Assembly (NCBI GenBank): GCA_009923315.1
Contig: RFTU01000001.1
Location: 56,213 to 120,212 of the forward strand
Length of the DNA stretch: 64,000 nucleotides
Direction of reading: 5' to 3'
From: Betaproteobacteria bacterium
GTDB lineage: Bacteria > Pseudomonadota > Gammaproteobacteria > Burkholderiales > Burkholderiaceae_C
Made by a program: the position numbers and the translations under genes. Positions 1 through 8,631 of this stretch are shown in pieces. The notes under the pieces are model-generated. The model was not told the DNA's origin. It saw nothing but the letters and a program-made list of their open reading frames with translations, and ran no database searches. The first letter of the stretch is position 1, and every line of letters begins with the position of its first letter.

Positions 1-283
1 AGAAGCCGTCCAATTGTTCACAGTCCCACCAGCCCTCCACATAGCTGTCGCCCAGACCCAGGCTGCCCTGCGCCATCACGCGTGCCATGGTTTCAGAGTG
101 GTGAACCCTCATGTCCCAGGGGCGGTCGCCATTGAGACGGATGTCTGCCCGCTCCAACAGGCGCTGCGCCATCGATGACGCACTGCGCGCCAGAGGGGCG
201 ATTCGATCCGAGGCCGGCTTCGGCTCGGCGCGATGATGATGGATCGGCGGTGAGAGGGTCTGCAGGTCAGGCGGGGGTGTCAT
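1..283 (-). CDS. cfa: Cyclopropane-fatty-acyl-phospholipid synthase, N-terminal part (runs off window)
   Basis: Only the first 94 codons are inside the window; the gene continues past base 1. The translation contains QGSLGLGDSYVEGWWDCEQL, which matches the well-known N-terminal segment of E. coli Cfa (EGSLGLGESYMDGWWECDRL). The family transfers a methylene group from S-adenosylmethionine to double bonds of membrane phospholipid acyl chains. The ATG at 281-283 gives a Ser/Pro/His-rich leader of about 38 residues before the conserved part; an internal in-frame ATG (MAQRLLERADIRLNG) also fits the E. coli start. The catalytic SAM-binding domain lies outside the window. The DUF3422 gene is upstream on the same strand, 77 bases away. 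Confidence 0.85.
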   Translation of the reverse strand, partial: MTPPPDLQTLSPPIHHHRAEPKPASDRIAPLARSASSMAQRLLERADIRLNGDRPWDMRVHHSETMARVMAQGSLGLGDSYVEGWWDCEQLDGF

Positions 284-360
284 GCCCCGGAATGCTGAGG
301 CCTGAAGGCCGTCACCGCCTGAGCGGGCTCAAGGCGTCAGCCGCTCCAACGCAGGCCAGC

Positions 361-1809
361 TCACTTTTCCAGACGATTCCTCACCCGGCGAACCAGCGCA
401 TACACCAGACCCACCACGGGCAATACCGCCAAGGCCGTCACCACATCGGGTTGCAGCACGATGCCCCCGGGCAGTTTGAGTCCCTTCATGGCCTTGGATA
501 CATAGGCCACGATGCTGATCGTGTAGTAGCTGATGGCCACAACCGACAGGCCCTCCACCGTCTGCTGCAGCCGCAGCTGAAGCTTCTGTCGGTGGGCCAG
601 CGACCGGAACAGCTCTTGGTTGTTGGCCTCGCGCTGTGCCTCGACGCGCACCCGCGCCAGGTCCACCGCGCGGTTGATCCGGTCGGCGATGTCGGTGATG
701 CGCGCGTCGGTGCTTTCGCACAGCGCCATCGCCGGCGCAAAGCGACGGTTGAAGAAGCCCGCCAATTGCTGCAGGCTCAGCAGTCGCTCTTCCCGCAAGT
801 CGGACAAGCGCTGAAGCACGATGCGGTGGTACGCACGCGTGGCTGAAAGCCGATACCGAGTTCGCGCTGCCGCATGCTCGATTCCTGCCGCCAGCTTCAA
901 CAGGGAGTCAAAGGCCGCTGCATCGTCTAGCGTGCGCGCGCCTGCCATATCGTCCACGATCGTCTGCAACTGAGCCTCAATCTCGTGCAGCGACTGCGAC
1001 TCATCACGGGCCACCGGGAACCCCAACATGGCCAACATCCGATAGGCCTCGATCTCACATACCCGCTGCACATCGCGGGCCAAGCGATCGGGCGGGAGGC
1101 CCATGTCCACCAGCAAGAAGCGGGTGAAGCCATCGCGTCCCAAGCGCAGGTCGGTCATCAATGCCGCTTGTCCATCGGACACACGTGAGGCCAGCAGCGC
1201 GGCCGAATCGTCGACGGGCTCTTGCGCGGTGGCACTCAGATGCGCATTCCCCGCGGCCCCTTCGCGCATGGCCGCTTGCAGCACCTGCCGCAAGACATCC
1301 AGCTCAGCTGGGTCGCTGGCCTTGAGGACCACCACATGCGTGGCCGCCAGCATGGGGGTGTTGGCGATGCCCTGCACAAATGCCGCTGGCAGCGCATCAA
1401 TGGCCCGCGAGCCCGATATCGCCGCTCGAAGAGCTGGCGTGTCGTGCAAGTGGACGGGTTGATCAAGCCCCACGCTCAGCTGCCAACTGACGAATTCGCC
1501 ATGGCGCTCGAACTTCAAGTCGAAGGCGGCGGACTTCACCACGAAGTGACGAGCGGCGGCCGGTGGTGCAGCGTGCCCGATGGCCTCGCACAGCGCGCCC
1601 AAGGCTGCCAGCGCCTTGGACGGGTCCATCTCGTGCTGGGCCCAGTAGGACACCACACCAGGCGACCGAGCGGGCATGGCCGGTCTCGCGTGCAGTTCCT
1701 CGTGCAGGTCCAGATGAGCCCGAATGGGCCATGCGTCCCCGCCAGCTGCGGTGCCGGGGGGGGGTACAGCAGCGTTCCGGGGAGGGATCATTCCGGCATG
1801 ATGCCCCAT
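361..1809 (-). CDS. DUF3422 family membrane-anchored protein
   Basis: This 482-residue protein has the HxExHARP-like motif near its N-terminus ([13 protein letters not shown]) that marks the DUF3422 family. It ends in two hydrophobic helices (about residues 415-435 and 455-472) followed by a basic tail, so a large soluble domain is probably anchored by a C-terminal hairpin. The family has no established function. The first ATG leaves only 17 bases to the divergent plsY start; an in-frame ATG seven codons in (1791) is an alternative. The Pro/Ala-rich first 25 residues are not typical of the family core. The cfa gene lies downstream on the same strand. Confidence 0.75.
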   Translation of the reverse strand: MGHHAGMIPPRNAAVPPPGTAAGGDAWPIRAHLDLHEELHARPAMPARSPGVVSYWAQHEMDPSKALAALGALCEAIGHAAPPAAARHFVVKSAAFDLKFERHGEFVSWQLSVGLDQPVHLHDTPALRAAISGSRAIDALPAAFVQGIANTPMLAATHVVVLKASDPAELDVLRQVLQAAMREGAAGNAHLSATAQEPVDDSAALLASRVSDGQAALMTDLRLGRDGFTRFLLVDMGLPPDRLARDVQRVCEIEAYRMLAMLGFPVARDESQSLHEIEAQLQTIVDDMAGARTLDDAAAFDSLLKLAAGIEHAAARTRYRLSATRAYHRIVLQRLSDLREERLLSLQQLAGFFNRRFAPAMALCESTDARITDIADRINRAVDLARVRVEAQREANNQELFRSLAHRQKLQLRLQQTVEGLSVVAISYYTISIVAYVSKAMKGLKLPGGIVLQPDVVTALAVLPVVGLVYALVRRVRNRLEK

Positions 1810-1826
1810 GTTTACACTTCACGTTG

Positions 1827-2438
1827 ATGGAGAACTTGCAAACCCTTTGGGCTGTACTGGCGGCCTACCTCGTGGGCTCCTTGTCGTTCGCCGTGTTGGT
1901 CAGTCGCCTCATGGGGTTGGACGATCCCCGTACCTACGGATCCGGCAACCCCGGGGCCACCAATGTCCTGCGATCGGGCAACAAGCAGGCCGCGGCGCTG
2001 ACCTTGCTGTTGGATGCCCTCAAGGGCGTGGTCCCGGTGGCCTTGGCCGCGCATCACCAAGCGGGCATGGGTTGGGAAGAGGGCACGGTCGCACTCATCG
2101 GCCTGGCGGCGTTCATGGGCCACCTGTGGCCGGTCTTTTTTCGCTTCAAGGGCGGCAAGGGGGTGGCCACGGCTGCCGGCGTGCTCTTGGCCTTCAATCC
2201 CATCCTCGGTGGCGCGACCTTGGCCTCCTGGCTGCTGATCGCCTATTTCTTCCGCTATTCGTCCTTGGCCGCATTGGTGGCAGCAGCCTTCGCGCCCTTC
2301 TATCACGCGCTGATCTGGGGCGCCAGTGAGGCCACGCTGGCCATCGCGGTGATGAGCCTGCTGCTGATCTGGCGCCATGAGGGCAATATCCGCAAGTTGC
2401 TGGCCGGTACCGAAACCAAGATCGGACAGAAGTCCTGA
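1827..2438 (+). CDS. plsY: Glycerol-3-phosphate acyltransferase PlsY
   Basis: PlsY transfers an acyl group from acyl-phosphate to sn-glycerol-3-phosphate at the inner membrane, the first step of phosphatidic acid synthesis in the PlsX/PlsY route. The 203-residue protein has about five hydrophobic helices and the three family motifs: [12 protein letters not shown] near residue 33, a phosphate-binding loop [14 protein letters not shown] near residue 105, and [14 protein letters not shown] near the C-terminus. The open frame extends upstream without a stop, but the ATG at 1827 gives the standard N-terminus (hydrophobic helix then the GSGNPG loop) at the usual family length. Confidence 0.95.
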   Translation: MENLQTLWAVLAAYLVGSLSFAVLVSRLMGLDDPRTYGSGNPGATNVLRSGNKQAAALTLLLDALKGVVPVALAAHHQAGMGWEEGTVALIGLAAFMGHLWPVFFRFKGGKGVATAAGVLLAFNPILGGATLASWLLIAYFFRYSSLAALVAAAFAPFYHALIWGASEATLAIAVMSLLLIWRHEGNIRKLLAGTETKIGQKS

Positions 2439-2513
2439 GCGCCCAGCCAACCATCGAGCTCAAGGCCTTTAAGCGCCCATATCCCCACCTCAACCCGAAC
2501 CACGAGCAAACCC

Positions 2514-2858
2514 ATGATTGAGCGATTTGATGTCGGTCCCCGAATGAGCGAAATGGCCGTTCACAACGGCACGGTGTACTTGGCCGGTCAGGTCGCTGAA
2601 GATGGCAGCCTGGACATCACGGGCCAGACCCAGCAGGTCCTCAAGGCCATCGATTCCCTCCTGGCCCGTGCCGGAAGCGACAAGAGCAAGATCCTGAGGG
2701 CGCAGATCTTCATCAAGGACTTGGCCGACTTCGCGGCGATGAATGCCGTGTGGGAAGCCTGGGTGGTTCCGGGGCACACGCCTGCGCGGGCCACGGTGAA
2801 GGCCGATCTGGCCAGGCCCGAGTGGAAGATTGAAGTGGTGGTGACGGCGGCCATTTGA
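2514..2858 (+). CDS. RidA family protein (enamine/imine deaminase type)
   Basis: This 114-residue protein matches the compact RidA/YjgF/UK114 fold: an N-terminal GTVYLAGQVA strand, a central helix (TQQVLKAIDSLLARAGSDKSKIL), and a C-terminal HTPARATVKADLARPEWKIEVVVTA segment. The Arg in PARATV is the usual substrate-carboxylate ligand. RidA proteins hydrolyse reactive enamine/imine intermediates made by PLP enzymes, but many paralogues have unknown substrates. The ending (WKIEVVVTAAI) resembles the YoaB-like branch more than classical RidA, so the exact substrate is open. It follows plsY by 75 bases with no clear terminator between them. Confidence 0.85.
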   Translation: MIERFDVGPRMSEMAVHNGTVYLAGQVAEDGSLDITGQTQQVLKAIDSLLARAGSDKSKILRAQIFIKDLADFAAMNAVWEAWVVPGHTPARATVKADLARPEWKIEVVVTAAI

Positions 2859-2862
2859 GTCC

Positions 2863-2889
2863 GTAGAGCCGGTAGAGCCGGCAGAGCCC
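2863..2889 (+). repeat. Three 9-bp tandem units after the RidA gene
   Basis: Two exact copies of GTAGAGCCG (2863-2871 and 2872-2880) are followed by a degenerate third copy, GCAGAGCCC (2881-2889). They sit in the 94-base convergent gap between the RidA-type gene and the YciO-type gene. No terminator hairpin with a T-run is visible here. Confidence 0.6.
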
Positions 2890-2952
2890 GTCGCTGCGAG
2901 CTGCGCTTGCAGGGGCGAAGTGTCGAATGTGGCGCCGGCTCGCGCCTGGCCG

Positions 2953-3591
2953 CTAGTGGGCAGGTGCCACCAGCCCCAAGGCCTCGGGGTCTCCGCTGCC
3001 CAAGCGCAGGATCGTGGGCTCAGCGGTGCTGAGGTCGATCACGGTGGTGGGCTCCATGGAGCAGGCGCCGGCATCCAACACGGCCTCAATCTGGTGTTCC
3101 AGGCATTGGCGGATGTCCATGGGGTCGTTCAGCGCCGACTCGCGCTCGGGCAGGATGAGCGTGGTGCTCAGCAGCGGTTGGCCCAGTCGTTCCAGCAGGG
3201 CTTGAGTGACCTTGTGCGTGGGAACGCGCAGGCCGATGGTGCGACGCGAAGGGTGGCTCAGGCGGCGGGGCACTTCTTTGGTCGCTTCCAGAATGAAGGT
3301 GTAGGGGCCGGGCGTGGCCAACTTGAGCAGGCGGTATTGCCGGTTGTCGACCCGCGCGTAGCTGGCCAGCTCGCTCAGGTCACGACACATCAGCGTCAGA
3401 TGATGCCGTTCGTCCACCCCACGCACCCGGCGCAGTTTTTCGGCGGCAGCCTTGTCGTCCAGGTGGCAAACCAGCGCATAGCTGGAGTCGGTGGGGATCG
3501 CCGCCAGTCCGCCTTGGTGCAGGATTCGGGCCGTTTGGTCGATCAGGCGGGGCTGGGGATTCTGGGGATGGAGTTCGAAGTACTGCGCCAT
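2953..3591 (-). CDS. YciO/Sua5 family protein (threonylcarbamoyl-AMP synthase-like)
   Basis: This 212-residue protein has the YrdC/Sua5 fold signature: GGLAAIPTDSSYAL (nucleotide/threonine pocket), the KLRRVRGVDERHHLTLMC segment, ATPGPYTFILEATKEVPRR, and TIGLRVPTHKV. The combination 'PTDSSYAL' with 'RRVRG...HHLTLMC' is characteristic of the YciO branch rather than TsaC. TsaC makes L-threonylcarbamoyladenylate for the tRNA t6A modification; YciO proteins are related, but their physiological role is less certain. The gene sits 13 bases downstream of the PHP-domain phosphatase, an arrangement also known for yciO and yciV in gammaproteobacteria. Confidence 0.85.
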   Translation of the reverse strand: MAQYFELHPQNPQPRLIDQTARILHQGGLAAIPTDSSYALVCHLDDKAAAEKLRRVRGVDERHHLTLMCRDLSELASYARVDNRQYRLLKLATPGPYTFILEATKEVPRRLSHPSRRTIGLRVPTHKVTQALLERLGQPLLSTTLILPERESALNDPMDIRQCLEHQIEAVLDAGACSMEPTTVIDLSTAEPTILRLGSGDPEALGLVAPAH

Positions 3592-3604
3592 CAGAGGGAA
3601 GGGC

Positions 3605-4468
3605 TCAATGGGGTCGGATCACACGGTGCGACAGGGCTTCCCACACCGGCCGCAAGGCCCCCGGCAAATCGGGCAAGCCGCCCAGATCGGTGTGGCTCTC
3701 TTCGGGCGAATGGAAGTCGCTGCCCCGAGACGCATACAGCCCGAACTCCTGAGCCATCTCCGCGTATTTCACATACTCGGCCGCGGTGTGGCTGCCCGTG
3801 ACCACTTCAACGCCCGTGCCACCATGCTCCCTGAATTCACTGAACAAGGCGTATTCCTCCGTGGGCGTCAACCGGTAGCGTGCTGGGTGGGCGATCACCG
3901 CCAAGCCACCCGCACCCGTGATCCACGATACCGCATCACCCAAAGCAGCCCAACGATGGGGCACAAAGCCGGGTTTGCCTTCGGTCAAGTAGTGTCGAAA
4001 CACCTCTTGGGTGCTGGCGCAGACCCGAGCCTCCACGAGGAAGCGGGCGAAGTGGGTGCGGGAAATCAAGTCAGGGTTGCCCACATACTGCAGCGCGCCC
4101 TCAAAGGCTCCCGGGATGCCCACTGCGGCCAGTTGGGTGGCCATCTCGCGCGCGCGGTTCTCGCGACCCCCGCGCGTCGCCCGCAGTCCGGCCTGCAGCG
4201 TGGCGTGGTCGGGGTCGACGCCCAGGCCCACGATGTGCACCGTGGTGCCGGCAAAGGTGACCGAGATCTCGGTCCCCGTGAGGTAAGGCAGGCCATGGGC
4301 CGCCGCCGCCGCCATCGCGCGGCGCTGGCCACCCAATTCGTCATGGTCGGTCAGCGCCCACAGCTCCACACCGTTGGCCTTGGCGCGGGCGGCCAGGGCT
4401 TCGGGTGACAAGGTGCCGTCGGAAACGTCCGAGTGGCAATGGAGGTCGGCGTTGGTGAGGATGTTCAC
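3605..4468 (-). CDS. PHP-domain 3',5'-nucleoside bisphosphate phosphatase (YciV/RNase AM type)
   Basis: The 287-residue protein begins with the PHP metal-binding motif ADLHCHSDVSDGTL and continues with LWALTDHDELGG, both metal-ligand segments. Later ligands are in the GTEISV and IAHPARYRL regions and in the C-terminal SRGSDFHSP motif. Members such as E. coli YciV hydrolyse 3',5'-nucleoside bisphosphates (including pAp) and act as a 5'-3' exonuclease on short RNAs. The gene precedes the YciO-type gene, probably as a two-gene operon, and is divergent from the PLP decarboxylase gene at 4547. Confidence 0.87.
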   Translation of the reverse strand: MNILTNADLHCHSDVSDGTLSPEALAARAKANGVELWALTDHDELGGQRRAMAAAAAHGLPYLTGTEISVTFAGTTVHIVGLGVDPDHATLQAGLRATRGGRENRAREMATQLAAVGIPGAFEGALQYVGNPDLISRTHFARFLVEARVCASTQEVFRHYLTEGKPGFVPHRWAALGDAVSWITGAGGLAVIAHPARYRLTPTEEYALFSEFREHGGTGVEVVTGSHTAAEYVKYAEMAQEFGLYASRGSDFHSPEESHTDLGGLPDLPGALRPVWEALSHRVIRPH

Positions 4469-4546
4469 ATGCGCATGTTATCGGGCCTGCCGCCGTCAGG
4501 CTTCGAGGGCTATTGCCGGGCTTTTTTGGGCACACTTGGGGCCAAC

Positions 4547-5824
4547 ATGACAACGCCTGTGCACCGTCCAGTCGATTTACCCCAAACGCCCGCAGACCGA
4601 CCCCGGCATACTCCCCCGACCGGCTATTCGGCCCGAGATGGTGAGTTGGTGGTGGGTGGCTTGACGATCACCGAACTCGCACGGCGTGTGGGCACCCCCT
4701 TTTTCGCCTATGACCGCGCCATGCTGCACGCACGCGTGGCGCAGCTTCGGGCCGTGTTGCCTGCGCGCGTGGGGCTGCATTACGCGATGAAGGCCAATCC
4801 GATGCCCGAGCTGCTGCGGCTCATGGTGGGCCTCGTGGACGGCGTCGATGTGGCCTCGGGTGGCGAGTTGCAGCGCGCCCTGGAAGCCGGCGCACCGGCG
4901 CAGGAGATCAGCTTTGCCGGACCGGGCAAGCGCGATGCGGAATTGCAGCAGGCCGTGAAGGCCGGAGTGCTGGTGAATGTGGAGAGCCCACGCGAGCTGC
5001 CCGTGCTGGCCGCCGCACAAGACGCCATGGGCAAGGCTGCCCGGGTGGCCCTGCGCGTGAACCCGGACTTTGAACTCAAGGGCTCGGGCATGAGGATGGG
5101 CGGTGGGGCCAAACCGTTCGGCATCGATGCCGAGGCGGTGCCTGCGCTGCTGACCGAGGTGGGCCGCCTGGGCTTGGGCTTTGAGGGCTTTCATGTGTAT
5201 GCGGGTTCACAGAACCTGCGAGCTGAGGCCATCTGCGAAGCCCAGCGCCTGAGTTACGAACTGGCCCTGCGGCTGGCCGAGCAGGCGCCGGCGCCGGTTC
5301 GGTTTCTTAACCTGGGCGGTGGCTTTGGTGTGCCCTACTTTCCCGGCGACCGTCCCCTTGACCTCGAGCCCATCGGACAGAACCTGGCAGGCCTTGAGCA
5401 CCGTGCGGCCGGTGAGCTGCCGCAGGCCCGATTGGTGTTGGAGTTGGGCCGCTATCTGGTGGCTGAGGCCGGCATCTACGTGGCCCGCGTGCTGGACCGC
5501 AAGGTCTCAAGGGGCCAGGTGTTTCTCGTGACCGATGGTGGCCTGCACCATCACCTGGCCGCATCGGGCAACTTCGGCCAAGTGGTGCGGCGCAACTACC
5601 CGGTGGTCATCGGCACCCGCTTACACGCAAGGCCTGAGGAGGTCGAGATCGCCAGTGTCGTGGGGCCTTTGTGCACACCGCTCGATCTGTTGGCCGATCG
5701 GATGGAATTGGCCCGCGCCGAGCCGGGCGATCTGGTCGTGGTCTTCCAGTCCGGCGCCTACGGGGCCAGCGCCAGCCCTCAGGATTTTCTGGGCCATCCG
5801 CGTGTGGTCGAGGTCTTGGTCTAG
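4547..5824 (+). CDS. PLP-dependent decarboxylase, exosortase-A-associated (TIGR03099-like) type
   Basis: This 425-residue fold-type III (alanine-racemase-like) decarboxylase belongs with diaminopimelate/ornithine decarboxylases. The PLP lysine is in HYAMKANPMPEL (about residue 82). Other motifs are DVASGGEL, SFAGPGKRDAEL, NLGGGFGVPYFPGD, the VLELGRYLVAEAG segment and a C-terminal VVFQSGAYGASASPQDFL. The combination ELKGSGMRMGGG...FGID plus QSGAYG.SASP is what I recall for the exosortase-A-associated decarboxylases rather than housekeeping LysA. No exosortase or capsule genes are nearby. Substrate is unproven; lysine biosynthesis remains possible. The ATG at 4547 removes an overlap with the divergent PHP gene that an upstream in-frame start would create. 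Confidence 0.8.
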   Translation: MTTPVHRPVDLPQTPADRPRHTPPTGYSARDGELVVGGLTITELARRVGTPFFAYDRAMLHARVAQLRAVLPARVGLHYAMKANPMPELLRLMVGLVDGVDVASGGELQRALEAGAPAQEISFAGPGKRDAELQQAVKAGVLVNVESPRELPVLAAAQDAMGKAARVALRVNPDFELKGSGMRMGGGAKPFGIDAEAVPALLTEVGRLGLGFEGFHVYAGSQNLRAEAICEAQRLSYELALRLAEQAPAPVRFLNLGGGFGVPYFPGDRPLDLEPIGQNLAGLEHRAAGELPQARLVLELGRYLVAEAGIYVARVLDRKVSRGQVFLVTDGGLHHHLAASGNFGQVVRRNYPVVIGTRLHARPEEVEIASVVGPLCTPLDLLADRMELARAEPGDLVVVFQSGAYGASASPQDFLGHPRVVEVLV

Positions 5825-5839
5825 GCTCCGATACGCGAG

Positions 5840-7606
5840 TCAATCCGCCCGCTGGGCCACCACCACCATTTGTGGGGTCACCCGACCGTTCCACTCGTGG
5901 AGTTCCAGACGGTAGGCCAGCACCACGTCGTCACCCAGGGGTTGGGTGCGTTGAAACCAGATCGCCTCGCGTGCGGCGGCGCGCGCATCAGCTGCTGGAC
6001 GCACGCTGAGCTTCAAGTGTTTGTCCCCGACCACACGCTGAGTGAGGATCCTCATCCGCTCGCAGAACACTGGGGCCTCAAAGCCTTGGCCCCACACCTG
6101 CGCACGCAGCAGCCGCGCCACCTCGGGGTTGAAGGACTCCGGTGGCAGTGCGCCATCGATACGCAAACGCCGCTGCAGGGTCGCCTCGTCCAGCCATTGG
6201 CCCGCCACCTCACGCAGGGCGTCGGAGAAGACCTCGAAGGCATCAGGAGCCAAGGTGCAGCCGGCAGCCATCGCATGGCCGCCAAAGCGAACCAAGGCCT
6301 GGGGTTGCCGTTTGCTGATGAGGTCCAGCGCATCGCGCAGGTGAAAGCCTTCGATGGAACGACCTGAACCCTTGAGCAGGCCGTCCTGTCCGCGGGCAAA
6401 CACAAACACGGGCCGGTGGAGTTGGTCTTTCAGACGCCCCGCCAGTATCCCGACCACACCTTCGTGAAACTGGGGGTGAAACAGGCTGAGTGCCGTGGGC
6501 GCCTGTGGCGGCTCGGGCCCCAAGGCCAACTGCGCCATCAAGCGCTCGGCCTGGTCTCGCATGCCGTCCTCCACCGATCGCCGTTCCCGGTTGATGCCGT
6601 CCAGGGTCTGCGCCAACTCCGCCGCGCGCGCTGGGTCATCGGTGGTGAGACATTCGATACCCAGCGTCATGTCCGACAGCCGGCCAGCTGCATTGATGCG
6701 CGGGCCAAGGGCGAAGCCGAAGTCCTGTGAAGTGGCCTGCTGTGGGTCGCGCCCTGCCACGGCAAACAGCGCGGCTATGCCGGGCTGCATCCGCCCACTG
6801 CGAATGCGCCGCAGTCCCTGCGCCACCAGGCGCCGGTTGTTCGCGTCGAGCTTGACCACATCGGCCACCGTTCCCAGGGCCACCAAGTCCAAGAGCTCGA
6901 TCAACTTGGGTTGCGTGTGCTCGTCGAATGCGCCGCGCCGTCGCAATTCACCGCGCAGGGCCATCAGGACGTAGAACATCACCCCCACGCCCGCCAGGTG
7001 CTTGCTGGGAAAGCCACAGCCCCTCTGGTTGGGGTTGACGATCACGTCGGCAGCCGGTGTTTCCTCTGCGGGCAAGTGGTGGTCGGTCACCAAGACCTGC
7101 AGACCTTGCGCGCGCGCGTGGGCCACGCCCGCCACGCTGGCGATGCCGTTGTCCACCGTGATCAGCACGTCGGGCGGTTGTGCGGCGTGGCGCTGCAGGG
7201 CCAGGTCCACGATGGCCGGCGTGAGGCCATAGCCGTGCACACTGCGGTCAGGCACCACATAGTGCAGGGCGTTGGCGCGCGCGCCCAACATCTTCAAGCC
7301 GCGCAGGGCCACGGCGCAGGCGGTGGCGCCATCGCAGTCGTAGTCGGCCACCACACACAGGCTGCGGCCCTGGGCGATCGCATCGGCCAGCAGCGAGGCG
7401 GCGCGGTCCGCATGGGTGAGTTCACTCGGCGGGATCAGGTGCTGAAAATGCTCATCAAGCTCTTGCGGATGACGAACACCGCGCGCGGCATACAGACGCG
7501 CCAACAAGGGATGTATCCCCGCCTGCTCGAGCGTGTACGCCGCGCGAGGGGGCACCTCGCGCGGCACCAGGGCGATGGGCGTGCCGCCGTCGGTGTCCGC
7601 GCTCAT
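5840..7606 (-). CDS. recJ: Single-stranded-DNA-specific exonuclease RecJ
   Basis: RecJ is a 5'-3' single-strand DNA exonuclease used in recombination and mismatch repair. The 588-residue protein has the DHH phosphoesterase motifs in order: CVVADYDCDGATACAV (motif I), LITVDNGIASV (motif II), VLVTDHHLPAE (the DHH triad, motif III), and GVGVMFYVLMALR. The DHHA1 domain follows with LVRFGGHAMAAGCTL, and the C-terminal OB-like region is present. Length matches the family. Its ATG overlaps the stop of the upstream RpfE-type gene by four bases (ATGA), suggesting translational coupling. Confidence 0.95.
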   Translation of the reverse strand: MSADTDGGTPIALVPREVPPRAAYTLEQAGIHPLLARLYAARGVRHPQELDEHFQHLIPPSELTHADRAASLLADAIAQGRSLCVVADYDCDGATACAVALRGLKMLGARANALHYVVPDRSVHGYGLTPAIVDLALQRHAAQPPDVLITVDNGIASVAGVAHARAQGLQVLVTDHHLPAEETPAADVIVNPNQRGCGFPSKHLAGVGVMFYVLMALRGELRRRGAFDEHTQPKLIELLDLVALGTVADVVKLDANNRRLVAQGLRRIRSGRMQPGIAALFAVAGRDPQQATSQDFGFALGPRINAAGRLSDMTLGIECLTTDDPARAAELAQTLDGINRERRSVEDGMRDQAERLMAQLALGPEPPQAPTALSLFHPQFHEGVVGILAGRLKDQLHRPVFVFARGQDGLLKGSGRSIEGFHLRDALDLISKRQPQALVRFGGHAMAAGCTLAPDAFEVFSDALREVAGQWLDEATLQRRLRIDGALPPESFNPEVARLLRAQVWGQGFEAPVFCERMRILTQRVVGDKHLKLSVRPAADARAAAREAIWFQRTQPLGDDVVLAYRLELHEWNGRVTPQMVVVAQRAD

Positions 7607-8592
7607 CGGGGCGCCTCATGGGCCGGCGCGTCCAGCGTTTGCAACCAACTGCTCAGTGACCGGGTGCGCGGCGGGCGCTTGAGTGTGCGCTGCAGCGCAC
7701 CCAGCCAGCCGCTGGGTAGGCGTCGCATGGTGAAGGCCTGAGCGCCATGGCGGCCACACAGCACCAGAACCGGTTCGCTTTCGGAATCAGGCGGTGCAGG
7801 CAAGGCCGCGTCCACCCAGGCCTGCAAAGCGCTGTTGGCCTTCACCAGGGGCTCCACCAGGACAGTGGAGCGCAGGGCCTGCTCCCGTGCTTGGCCTTGC
7901 GACCCGACGGCCTGAGTGTCGGCGGCTCCGGCATGGTCCAGCCACAGGGAGTTGACCGTGAGCAGACCTTGCTCGTCTCGTGCACGGTTGACGGGGTGGT
8001 CGTGCAGCACCATTTGGGCTTCGTTTTGCAAGCGGCGCAGCAGCCGTGCAGCCGCCAGTGGGGTTCGGCCCTGCCAGCGCTGAACCGAGTCACCCGCGGC
8101 ACGGGCCAGGCTGGCGCAGGGCAAGGCCTGCAGGCTGTCGTGCTGGACCCGCCAGTGCAGAGGGCCGTGCCATTCCAGGCGCACGCCTTCGGTGGCGAAC
8201 AGGGGTTGTACGGCGGCGAACAACTGGCGTGATTCCACCTCGCTCAGGCGCAGCTCGGCCGGCGGCAGCAAGGTGATGCGGTCACTGCCCACCAGACCGT
8301 GGAAGGGGCTCAGGCGGGCCCAGGGTGTGCCCGAACAGTCCCCCAGGTCCCAGGCCTCCAGGGGCAGCCGGCCATCGTCTTCGGTGTTCAGCGTGCGCCC
8401 CCACACCAGCTGGGCCCGGGCCCGTTCGGCCAGGGTGTTCAGCGCATCGTCCTCTTCCTGCAGCGACCACTGGGGCACCAAGCGCGTCATCAGCGGGTTC
8501 CAGCGTTCGACCAGGCCCTCGAGCTGGCCGTCTGGCGGCGCTTCAGTCGCGGTGCCGCCTTGCGCCGCTTCGGTCATCAGGATCAGGTGCAT
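7603..8592 (-). CDS. RpfE-type / phosphoglycerate-mutase-like protein of unknown function
   Basis: This 329-residue soluble protein has the pattern of the 'regulatory protein, RpfE type' family, recurrently found immediately upstream of recJ in beta- and gammaproteobacteria. Recognisable stretches are the PFHGLVGSDRITLLPPAELRLSEVES segment, the WHGPLHWRVQHDSL segment, and LRRLQNEAQMVLHDHPVNRAR followed by VNSLWLDHAG. Some members are annotated as cofactor-independent phosphoglycerate mutase-like, but I do not see the metal ligands of a working mutase. No signal peptide or membrane helix is evident. Function is unknown; the four-base overlap with recJ suggests co-expression. Confidence 0.7.
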   Translation of the reverse strand: MHLILMTEAAQGGTATEAPPDGQLEGLVERWNPLMTRLVPQWSLQEEDDALNTLAERARAQLVWGRTLNTEDDGRLPLEAWDLGDCSGTPWARLSPFHGLVGSDRITLLPPAELRLSEVESRQLFAAVQPLFATEGVRLEWHGPLHWRVQHDSLQALPCASLARAAGDSVQRWQGRTPLAAARLLRRLQNEAQMVLHDHPVNRARDEQGLLTVNSLWLDHAGAADTQAVGSQGQAREQALRSTVLVEPLVKANSALQAWVDAALPAPPDSESEPVLVLCGRHGAQAFTMRRLPSGWLGALQRTLKRPPRTRSLSSWLQTLDAPAHEAPR

Positions 8593-8631
8593 CCGGCGAT
8601 TATCCTGATGCCCTCGGGCAGAATCGGCGTC

